From Marinospirillum sp. (GTDB lineage: Bacteria > Pseudomonadota > Gammaproteobacteria > Pseudomonadales > Halomonadaceae): 5,145 nucleotides of DNA. Below the pieces are notes generated by a model. It did no database searches. It saw only the letters and a program-made list of their open reading frames with translations, and was not told where the DNA came from. Numbering within the stretch: the first letter of the stretch is position 1; the number at the start of each line of letters is the position of its first letter. Positions 1 to 4,703 of the stretch are shown piece after piece. The translations under genes were made by a program, and so were the position numbers. The stretch covers positions 1-5,145 of the forward strand of contig NZ_JACUUA010000223.1 of the NCBI RefSeq assembly GCF_014859565.1. The letters are read 5' to 3'.

Positions 1-451
1 AGGCATTGGAGCGCATTTTGCAACCATCAATGGCAAAGAGTTCATGGCCGAGTAATCCTTGCTGATCACAGATCAGCAGTACCTGTTCAAACAGGGCTTC
101 AATCGCTTGGGGCTGACTGCTGACAAAATGAGCAATGGTGGTGAAGTGTGGAACGGTGTCACAGGACAGGGCTTTGAAGATGATGTTGGTGTCGCAGCAC
201 CACTGGATTTCACGGCTGGAGGTGATGCCCTTGGAATAAGCAAACAGGATGATTTTTAGAAGAATCGCCGGATCATAAGCCGGACGGCCTTCAGCATCAT
301 TCTTATAGGGCTGGTGAAAAGCAGAAAGATCCAGCTTTTCAGAGATCAGGTAGTGCAATGCAAATTCAAAGGTGCCTGGCTGGATCTGCTCAAGGTAGTT
401 GATCACCACCATCGACATCTGGTTGTAGTCGTAGTGCTTGAACTTGGGCAT
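1..451 (-). CDS. IS1182-family transposase, N-terminal 150 residues (partial)
   Basis: This is the start of a DDE transposase, truncated only by the window edge and not visibly damaged. The start codon at 451 is preceded by AAGGAG at 458-463 with a six-base gap, as in copy B. The translation is the same as residues 1-150 of the copy B protein. It includes the N-terminal DUF772-type region (about residues 45-110) and the first catalytic aspartate, D142, in the motif FAIDGCKMRSNA close to the edge. Whether the full gene is intact cannot be seen. Confidence 0.93.
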   Translation of the reverse strand, partial: MPKFKHYDYNQMSMVVINYLEQIQPGTFEFALHYLISEKLDLSAFHQPYKNDAEGRPAYDPAILLKIILFAYSKGITSSREIQWCCDTNIIFKALSCDTVPHFTTIAHFVSSQPQAIEALFEQVLLICDQQGLLGHELFAIDGCKMRSNA

Positions 452-511
452 CCCTCACTCCTTTGGCGAAAAGTCCATCTAAGCAAAGTTCAGCAGGTTT
501 TTCTACAGCCT
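1..511 (-). mobile_element. IS1182-family insertion sequence, copy A (5' end only, cut by window edge)
   Basis: This is the transposase-5' end of an insertion sequence whose remainder lies beyond the left edge. It matches 3238-3748 of the complete copy B base for base as far as I can read by eye, and the match stops at 511/512, which fixes the outer end. The terminal inverted repeat is at 495-511 (on the minus strand AGGCTGTAGAAAAACCT). One base further out lies AACG (513-516), the core of the attC of the adjacent cassette. The near-perfect identity with copy B indicates recent transposition or homologous exchange. It has the same orientation as copies B and C. Confidence 0.93.
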
Positions 512-512
512 G

Positions 513-632
513 AACGCCCTGTTAAGGTGTGAGCAACGCAATACCGACGCCGCCGTATACCACCTTAAACACCAATCGCAACGCATAGCAAAGATGCCAA
601 GCGTTGCGAATCACTCTTAAACAGATTGTTAT
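513..632 (-). repeat. attC recombination site, long Vibrio-repeat type (~120 bases)
   Basis: This is the integron integrase target at the 3' end of cassette 1. On the minus strand it opens with inverse core TATAAC (overlapping the TAA stop of the gene) and closes with GGGCGTT at 519-513. The arms are imperfect complements: CTGTTAAGGTGTGA plus GCAACGC (plus strand 519-539) pairs with the segment at 601-624, with one mismatch and unpaired extra bases on one side, as expected for the extrahelical bases that orient attC folding. TTAACAGGGCGTT and the GCAACGC words resemble the long repeats of Vibrio chromosomal integrons. The usual continuation GTTRRRY is replaced by GTTCAGG because IS copy A starts next to the core. 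Confidence 0.88.
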
Positions 633-1873
633 ATTTTTGAAAAATACTCTGAGATTAATTCTTTGTTTTCTAAATAGGCGTCCAGCACTTGGTATAGAAA
701 ATACTCTTCATCTTTCTTGAACCCAAACGGGATCTTAGCGTTATCAATTTTGAAGGATTTTATTTTCTTATACCCTTTCTTATCAGGATTTGAAAGTCTT
801 TCAGAATATTCGTCCAATGTATAAAGTATAAATTCATGATCTAAGTGTTTAATAAAGTATTCATCATCTAAAACAAAGTATTCCAAATGGATAACCTGAG
901 TAACAACATCCTGATTGACAACCTCAAAGTCTTCCATTATCTCTTCAAATGTTAAACTTTGTTTTTCAATATCATGGCGCACCCATAAGCTGTTATCATA
1001 ATTATCGATTGTGTAAAACTTCGAAACCTCTGGTAAGCCTGATACATCAATTCTTAGGATGGAACCATATTCCATCTCTTCCATCATTGGAATGCATTCA
1101 GAAATATAATCAATTCTGAACGAGATGTCGGATAACAAATTTTTATCTATCAAAGACTCAATTGAAGAAAGTAGTTTCTTTGGTAAAGGGATCCAAAAAT
1201 ACTTATCAATTCTTTTATCACGGATAGTTTGACTATCTTTATCATTGTGTATTTCAATGTTATCGTTGAGACTTAACAATTTGTATTTTGAAAACTGATT
1301 ATCTGCTTCATCCAAATCAACATCAATATTCTTATACTCATCATAAAGATGGGATGAATATTGCATGTTAAACATTTCAGAACGACTTTTAATACTCTTA
1401 TAATCATCATGTATCAGCTCACATAGCACTAATAAATGATAATTATCTTCTATATATACAGGGTCTTCTTCACCATGGATAAATTTGTATTCGTTATTGT
1501 AGATTTCTGAAATTCCAGAAAATTCAGAGTATTCTTTTTCAATGGAATCCAATAAATCATTGAAAGTTGTTATTTTCAGCTTTTCTTCAACCCTATCAAT
1601 CATCGGCTTATAAAACCTAATAGCACCCTCTGATTCACCTAGGTCCTGAATTTTGTTAGAATAGCTCTTTTTTTCTAACTCATATTTTCTTGCATACAGT
1701 CTCATAACTTTCGATCTAAATGCATCACTGTCACAAGATTTTTTTATACTCGGTAATAGTTCCTCAGTAATGAAAGGGGACCTTTCAAGGAAAGCGCTAG
1801 TTAACCTCCCTGACATACAAAGCTCACTTTTACTTAAATCTAAGCTATCTAGTTTTTTAAACAATGCGTCCAT
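629..1873 (-). CDS. Hypothetical protein, 414 residues, integron cassette gene
   Basis: I do not recognise a family. The protein is acidic and rich in Asp, Glu, Lys, Ile and Tyr. I see no signal peptide, membrane segment, Cys cluster or nucleotide-binding motif, so it is probably cytosolic. Residues about 60-120 are charged and helix-like. The C-terminal third (about 310-410) alternates acidic and aromatic residues (LEYFVLDDEYFIKHLDHEF, then LYTLDEYSERL and KIDNAKIPF) and looks like a compact folded domain. The DNA is much more AT-rich than the IS or cassette 2, pointing to a separate origin. The TAA stop lies inside the attC inverse core, a typical cassette arrangement. The start at 1873 has only a distant GAGGG (13-base gap). 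No frameshift or internal stop is seen, so it is likely intact. Confidence 0.85.
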   Translation of the reverse strand: MDALFKKLDSLDLSKSELCMSGRLTSAFLERSPFITEELLPSIKKSCDSDAFRSKVMRLYARKYELEKKSYSNKIQDLGESEGAIRFYKPMIDRVEEKLKITTFNDLLDSIEKEYSEFSGISEIYNNEYKFIHGEEDPVYIEDNYHLLVLCELIHDDYKSIKSRSEMFNMQYSSHLYDEYKNIDVDLDEADNQFSKYKLLSLNDNIEIHNDKDSQTIRDKRIDKYFWIPLPKKLLSSIESLIDKNLLSDISFRIDYISECIPMMEEMEYGSILRIDVSGLPEVSKFYTIDNYDNSLWVRHDIEKQSLTFEEIMEDFEVVNQDVVTQVIHLEYFVLDDEYFIKHLDHEFILYTLDEYSERLSNPDKKGYKKIKSFKIDNAKIPFGFKKDEEYFLYQVLDAYLENKELISEYFSKI

Positions 1874-1909
1874 GTGATCGCTTTACCCTCGTTGTTGCAT
1901 AAAAAATAT

Positions 1910-1913
1910 AACG
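1910..1913. repeat. AACG direct repeat at low-coordinate end of IS copy B (partner at 3750-3753)
   Basis: AACG directly abuts the IS end AGCCTGTAG at 1914. AACG also occurs beyond the other end at 3750-3753, separated from the IS end by one base (A). It may be a 4-base target duplication. However, AAC is also the conserved integron core expected at every cassette junction, so the repeat could pre-date insertion. The same AACG lies beside copy A (513-516) and copy C (4700-4703). Confidence 0.6.
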
Positions 1914-1930
1914 AGCCTGTAGAAAAACCT
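1914..1930 (+). repeat. Terminal inverted repeat of IS copy B, transposase-3' end
   Basis: AGCCTGTAGAAAAACCT pairs with the repeat at 3732-3748 at 16 of 17 positions (C versus G at position 3). Copy C has the equivalent end AGCATGTAGAAAAATCT at 4704-4720, with two further changes. Confidence 0.85.
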
Positions 1931-1952
1931 CTTTCCAGCCAGCTTTTCCTAC

Positions 1953-1972
1953 CAACAGCTCGATCTCTGTTG
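1953..1972. other. Conserved stem-loop in IS 3' non-coding region
   Basis: CAACAG (1953-1958) and CTGTTG (1967-1972) form a six-base stem with an eight-base loop. Copy C keeps the stem exactly at 4743-4762 although the loop has a substitution. A second perfect five-base stem, GGCTT/AAGCC with loop CTGC (2043-2056), is also kept in copy C (4833-4846). No run of T follows either stem in the transposase direction, so I would not call them intrinsic terminators. A role in transposase binding or in blocking incoming transcripts is possible but unproven. Confidence 0.45.
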
Positions 1973-2116
1973 TTCATTTTTGATTACCGGTTTTGTCGGC
2001 AACCCTTGGTTGATTCTGTGTTTTCCGGCCTTTTCAGGCTTTGGCTTCTGCAAGCCAGTGTTTATGCTGCTTTCAGTACATCTTTTTGGGGCTGGCTTGC
2101 CCCTTGTTCTGCTGCT

Positions 2117-3688
2117 TTATTGAGCCAGCTTGCCATAGTGGGCAAGCTTTTCAATGTTGTGGATCAGGCAGTAGAGTTGCCACTGCCCTTGTACCTTGGT
2201 TTTGCCTCTCAGGCTGAAGCGGTTTAGTCCTTTGTTGGTGCCAATGTTGCCGAAGACCGGTTCAACAACCGACATTCGATGGCTGTATATCTCTTTACCT
2301 AGGGGGTTATCCACACGGTGTTTCATCCAGTCGGTGTAGTTCGGTGGTCGTTTTTCATTTAAAGGAAAGCTGACTTGTCGTCCAGCTCCTTTACGATGGT
2401 CGGCTGCTGCTGGGTTTTTCATGCACTGGTGTTTTTTCTTGCAGTGCCGGCATTGCAGCAGCTTGCCTTCAAAATAGGCGGTGGGTTGGCCTTGGTCGTT
2501 GGCTCTGGTGCCCCGGTGGCTGATTTGGTTTCCCGCTGGGCAGATACAGGTCAGATTAATGGGGTCGAACTGGAACTCGCTGGCCGGTATGAGTGGTTTG
2601 GCTTCGGGTTTGCCGGGTGTCTGGTGGCGTTTGCCGTATTTTTCTTTTTGATCCTTGAACTTGGGATCTCGGCTTCTGAACTGGTTGTCAGGAATGTAGG
2701 CGTTGATGCCGTTCTGGTGCAGGTATTTCATGTTGGCCTCGTTAGCGAAGCCAGTATCAGCAGTAACAATAATGCCTTCTTTATAGAGGTTGTCATTGAT
2801 GCCCAGTCGTTTGTAACGTTCTTCTATTGTTTCCAGTACCGGTTGCAGGGTGTGGTGTTCCTGTCCTTCGCCGAAGGCTTGGGCATCAATGATGATCTGG
2901 TGTTTTTTATCAACCGCAGCGACACCGTTGTAACCCTGGATGGTGCCCTTGCTAGTCGTCATTTTTGCGGATTGGTTGTCGGTGATGTTGCTTTTCACTT
3001 CCTTGCTACGTTTGCCTTTACCCGTCCTTGGTTGGCTGTGCTTTAAAAAGTCACCGATCTTGTTGGCTGCAGCATCCAGGGTCAGGATGGTTTTGGCTTT
3101 GCGAATATCCCGATCCAGTTCTTCTTCACTCTCCCAGCTGTCTTTTTCCTGGTGTTCACTGAGGTGATGGCGGATCAAGCGTTTGAGTTTCTGGCGTTTC
3201 TGTTCCAGTTCTTTAAAGGTGCCTGACCATTCTTTGGAGGCATTGGAGCGCATTTTGCAACCATCAATGGCAAAGAGTTCATGGCCGAGTAATCCTTGCT
3301 GATCACAGATCAGCAGTACCTGTTCAAACAGGGCTTCAATCGCTTGGGGCTGACTGCTGACAAAATGAGCAATGGTGGTGAAGTGTGGAACGGTGTCACA
3401 GGACAGGGCTTTGAAGATGATGTTGGTGTCGCAGCACCACTGGATTTCACGGCTGGAGGTGATGCCCTTGGAATAAGCAAACAGGATGATTTTTAGAAGA
3501 ATCGCCGGATCATAAGCCGGACGGCCTTCAGCATCATTCTTATAGGGCTGGTGAAAAGCAGAAAGATCCAGCTTTTCAGAGATCAGGTAGTGCAATGCAA
3601 ATTCAAAGGTGCCTGGCTGGATCTGCTCAAGGTAGTTGATCACCACCATCGACATCTGGTTGTAGTCGTAGTGCTTGAACTTGGGCAT
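2117..3688 (-). CDS. IS1182-family DDE transposase, 523 residues, complete
   Basis: The protein catalyses cut-and-join of the IS ends through a DDE active site. The N-terminal DUF772-type domain spans about residues 45-110 (PAYDPAILLKIILFAYSKGI). The catalytic residues read as D142 (FAIDGCKMRSNA), D311 (IIVTADTGFANEA) and E476 (RMSVVEPVFGNIGTNKGLN). A charged, helical, Lys-rich insert lies at about 157-230. A cysteine cluster, C381, C383, C413, C416 and C422 (CICPAG, then LQCRHCKKKHQC), looks like the zinc-ribbon-like segment common in this family before the final Glu motif. Length is normal for IS1182 transposases and the frame is open throughout, so it is probably active. The start at 3688 has AAGGAG six bases upstream. 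Only 60 bases separate the start from the IS end, so any promoter must overlap the terminal repeat or lie outside. Confidence 0.96.
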   Translation of the reverse strand: MPKFKHYDYNQMSMVVINYLEQIQPGTFEFALHYLISEKLDLSAFHQPYKNDAEGRPAYDPAILLKIILFAYSKGITSSREIQWCCDTNIIFKALSCDTVPHFTTIAHFVSSQPQAIEALFEQVLLICDQQGLLGHELFAIDGCKMRSNASKEWSGTFKELEQKRQKLKRLIRHHLSEHQEKDSWESEEELDRDIRKAKTILTLDAAANKIGDFLKHSQPRTGKGKRSKEVKSNITDNQSAKMTTSKGTIQGYNGVAAVDKKHQIIIDAQAFGEGQEHHTLQPVLETIEERYKRLGINDNLYKEGIIVTADTGFANEANMKYLHQNGINAYIPDNQFRSRDPKFKDQKEKYGKRHQTPGKPEAKPLIPASEFQFDPINLTCICPAGNQISHRGTRANDQGQPTAYFEGKLLQCRHCKKKHQCMKNPAAADHRKGAGRQVSFPLNEKRPPNYTDWMKHRVDNPLGKEIYSHRMSVVEPVFGNIGTNKGLNRFSLRGKTKVQGQWQLYCLIHNIEKLAHYGKLAQ

Positions 3689-3694
3689 CCCTCA

Positions 3695-3700
3695 CTCCTT
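3695..3700 (-). promoter_or_regulatory. Shine-Dalgarno site of the transposase gene (copy B)
   Basis: AAGGAG on the minus strand ends six bases before the ATG at 3688. The same site is present in copy A at 458-463. It supports the chosen start, MPKFKHYD. Confidence 0.8.
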
Positions 3701-3731
3701 TGGCGAAAAGTCCATCTAAGCAAAGTTCAGC

Positions 3732-3748
3732 AGGTTTTTCTACAGCCT
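3732..3748 (-). repeat. Terminal inverted repeat of IS copy B, transposase-5' end
   Basis: On the minus strand it reads AGGCTGTAGAAAAACCT. The equivalent end in copy A (495-511) is identical. Beyond it lie one variable base (A at 3749, G at 512 for copy A, plus strand) and then AACG. Confidence 0.85.
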
Positions 3749-3824
3749 AAACGCTGAAATAACCCGCAAAGCCTGGAGGGGCGAAGCCCCGGAAGGGTTT
3801 GTCGGGTTGATTTCCTCGTTAGAA
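3749..3824 (-). repeat. attC recombination site, short type (~75 bases), of cassette 2
   Basis: On the minus strand the order is inverse core TTCTAAC (3824-3818), spacer, inner arm AAATCAACCCG (3813-3803), apical hairpin GGGGC-TTC-GCCCC (3790-3778), second inner arm CGGGTTATTT (3766-3757), then core CGTT (3753-3750). The two inner arms are perfect complements except for one unpaired G (3809 on the plus strand), the extrahelical base expected of a real attC. The inverse core TTCTAAC complements the first bases of the same cassette (GTTAGAA, plus strand 4696-4702). The normal bases after GTT are replaced (GTTTAGG) because IS copy B begins there. It starts 12 bases after the stop of the upstream gene. 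Confidence 0.85.
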
Positions 3825-3836
3825 CTGTTTGAGCAC

Positions 3837-4271
3837 CTAATCAGCCAAATGGGTAAGTCTAGGCGTGTAGCCGATAAAGTAGAACCCTTTGTCTCTAATT
3901 GCGCTATCAAGCGCCACAGGGTTATTTGGCTTTATGCGCCGCAAGACCTTAAGCCCGGATACCTTTTGGGTAGCACCGTGGTATTTTATGTCGCTGCGGA
4001 CTAATTTAGCCGTAAAATCAAAGAACCCAACCCCATCAACCTCGGCCACAAAATGGGTTTTACGATTCCTCACTCGACGGAGATCGACCGGAATCACCTC
4101 CTCACCTTTTATTGCATAGAAGACGTAGCTATCACGAAGAGTCAAATCGTCCGCACCTAGAAAGCAGAAAAACGGATACGCAACGTACCCTTCATCAGGG
4201 AGCTCGGACGGATAGATAGCCGCCTTCTCAACTACAGGATCCCTGACCAAGAAGTGAACAAGATCGCTCAT
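3837..4271 (-). CDS. Hypothetical protein, 144 residues; candidate antitoxin or immunity partner
   Basis: I do not recognise the family. The protein appears to be a mixed, strand-rich soluble fold, with no signal peptide, membrane segment or helix-turn-helix that I can see. Notable segments are DEGYVAYPFFCFLGADDLTLRDSYVFYAI (about residues 26-54, aromatic and hydrophobic) and a basic stretch around VDLRRVRNRKTHF (62-74). Its ATG overlaps the stop of the ADP-ribosyltransferase gene as ATGA (4268-4271), and the bases upstream (GTAATATAGT) contain no Shine-Dalgarno sequence, so translation probably depends on ribosomes finishing the upstream gene. Such coupling and two-gene cassette packaging fit a toxin-neutralising partner. 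A second effector subunit or an unrelated function remains possible. It ends 12 bases before the attC. Confidence 0.8.
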   Translation of the reverse strand: MSDLVHFLVRDPVVEKAAIYPSELPDEGYVAYPFFCFLGADDLTLRDSYVFYAIKGEEVIPVDLRRVRNRKTHFVAEVDGVGFFDFTAKLVRSDIKYHGATQKVSGLKVLRRIKPNNPVALDSAIRDKGFYFIGYTPRLTHLAD

Positions 4272-4687
4272 ACTATATTACGTACACATTTAGAGCCATT
4301 AAGAAACGCTTGTGCGACATCCGACTCCCACTTGCACTGGTCACCTTTCACGCGACTACTACCCACGATTGGCGCCCAGACCATGTCCACGCCAAATTGG
4401 TAACTTCTCGTTGCTGACCAAAGCTTGATATGCTTGCGCCGTAGAGCCGCTTCCCCAACGCCTAGCACTTCTAGACGAAGGGCCATGACGTCTGAGTCTG
4501 ATTTCTCGAAGTGAACGACGTTTTGCTGCGCGTCCCCGCTGACATGATAGGCCCATGCCTTTGCCAAGTACAGGTGCTCGCCAGTATAAAACCCACGACC
4601 TAGTTCGCCGCCGCCCTTTGTAACGTCAACCATTCCGGCCTGAAGCTGGGCTGCGTACTTCTTTGACGTCCCGTGATAAGTATCCAT
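4268..4687 (-). CDS. Probable small ADP-ribosyltransferase toxin (PARP-like/DUF3990-like), 139 residues
   Basis: This probably transfers ADP-ribose from NAD+ to a cellular target, acting as the toxic half of a two-gene cassette; the target is unknown. Motifs in order, numbered from MDTYHGTS: YHGTS (H5) for the NAD-binding His; GGGELGRGFYTGEHLYLAKAWA (residues 25-46), where GxGFYT with Y34 matches the conserved Tyr of H-Y-x enzymes; VMALRLEVLG (67-76) as a core strand; VDMVWAPIVG (100-109), resembling the D-x-V-x-G/A-P segment of DUF3990 proteins; and DQCKWESDVAQAFL (116-129), where Q117 or E121 would be the third catalytic residue. This is a motif reading, not a database match. I chose the start at 4687 because AAGGAGG lies at 4691-4697 and only three residues precede YHG. 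An in-frame ATG at 4708 comes from the IS end. The gene overlaps the next by four bases. Confidence 0.78.
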   Translation of the reverse strand: MDTYHGTSKKYAAQLQAGMVDVTKGGGELGRGFYTGEHLYLAKAWAYHVSGDAQQNVVHFEKSDSDVMALRLEVLGVGEAALRRKHIKLWSATRSYQFGVDMVWAPIVGSSRVKGDQCKWESDVAQAFLNGSKCVRNIV

Positions 4688-4690
4688 ATC

Positions 4691-4697
4691 CCTCCTT
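4691..4697 (-). promoter_or_regulatory. Shine-Dalgarno site for the ADP-ribosyltransferase gene
   Basis: AAGGAGG on the minus strand ends three bases before the ATG at 4687. The gap is shorter than ideal, but the sequence is the only strong ribosome site nearby. It lies within the first bases of the cassette, so the cassette carries its own translation start. It argues against the in-frame ATG at 4708, which has only a weak GGAAAGAG ten bases upstream inside the IS. Confidence 0.65.
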
Positions 4698-4703
4698 CTA
4701 ACG

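Larger units (their letters stand above)
513..1912 (-). other. Integron gene cassette 1 (414-residue gene plus 120-base attC)
   Basis: This is an inferred cassette unit on the minus strand. It begins at a core GTT (plus-strand AAC, 1910-1912), carries one gene (1873-629), and ends with a long attC whose 3' core GTT is at 513-515. In a true cassette the first bases complement the inverse core of its own attC. Here GTTATATTTTT at the start (plus strand AAAAATATAAC, 1902-1912) is an 11-base perfect complement of the inverse core (plus strand GTTATATTTTT, 628-638). That closure supports the boundaries independently of the flanking IS copies. The cassette is flanked by IS copy B upstream and copy A downstream rather than by other cassettes. 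Confidence 0.85.
1914..3748 (-). mobile_element. IS1182-family insertion sequence, copy B (complete, ~1835 bases)
   Basis: This is a complete insertion sequence carrying a single transposase gene. The ends form 17-base inverted repeats with one mismatch: AGCCTGTAGAAAAACCT at 1914-1930 and, on the minus strand, AGGCTGTAGAAAAACCT at 3748-3732. Family assignment comes from the transposase. AACG flanks it on both sides, with one extra base at the transposase-5' side. It sits exactly between the attC core of cassette 2 and the first base of cassette 1, in the same orientation as both cassettes. The outer boundaries could shift by a base or two because flank and end share bases. The 3' non-coding part (1914-2116) holds two small stem-loops and no obvious T-tract terminator, so transcripts may run on into cassette 1. 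Confidence 0.93.
3750..4702 (-). other. Integron gene cassette 2 (ADP-ribosyltransferase plus partner gene, 75-base attC)
   Basis: This is an inferred two-gene cassette of about 950 bases on the minus strand. It starts at core GTT (plus-strand AAC, 4700-4702) and ends at the attC core GTT (3750-3752). The first bases GTTAGAA complement its own inverse core TTCTAAC, closing the cassette. IS copy C lies directly before the first base and IS copy B directly after the attC core. Only about 13 bases separate the cassette start from the first gene, so there is no room for an internal promoter, as in most cassettes. Base composition is near balanced, unlike the AT-rich cassette 1. Confidence 0.83.

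Noticed and set aside
59..532. Plus-strand open frames in copy A, repeated at 3296-3757
   Set aside because: They are antisense to the transposase N-terminus, are duplicated only because the IS is duplicated, and have no ribosome sites or recognisable protein features.
513..632. Repeated GCAACGC words as a CRISPR or tandem repeat
   Set aside because: The words lie in inverted and irregular positions within one attC fold, with no repeat-spacer periodicity.
1874..3167. Plus-strand open frames across copy B (1874-2227, 2375-3046, 2940-3167)
   Set aside because: These are shadows opposite the IS 3' end and the transposase. The hydrophobic look is a reverse-strand artefact of charged codons.
1914..3748. 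The IS considered as a gene cassette in its own right
   Set aside because: The region after the transposase stop contains no attC-like arm pair or inverse core complementing GTTYAGG. The element has proper terminal inverted repeats and a DDE transposase, so it is an IS placed at the junction.
3778..3790. GGGGC-GAA-GCCCC hairpin as a transcription terminator
   Set aside because: No T-run follows in the gene direction, and the hairpin sits at the tip of paired attC arms, so it is better explained as the attC apical stem.
3807..4119. Plus-strand open frames opposite the 144-residue gene
   Set aside because: They overlap the attC and the well-supported minus-strand gene, and show no start signals or family features.
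4359..4556. Second minus-strand open frame within the ADP-ribosyltransferase gene
   Set aside because: It is out of frame with a gene that carries clear family motifs. The Arg- and Gly-rich product is typical of a frame shadow.
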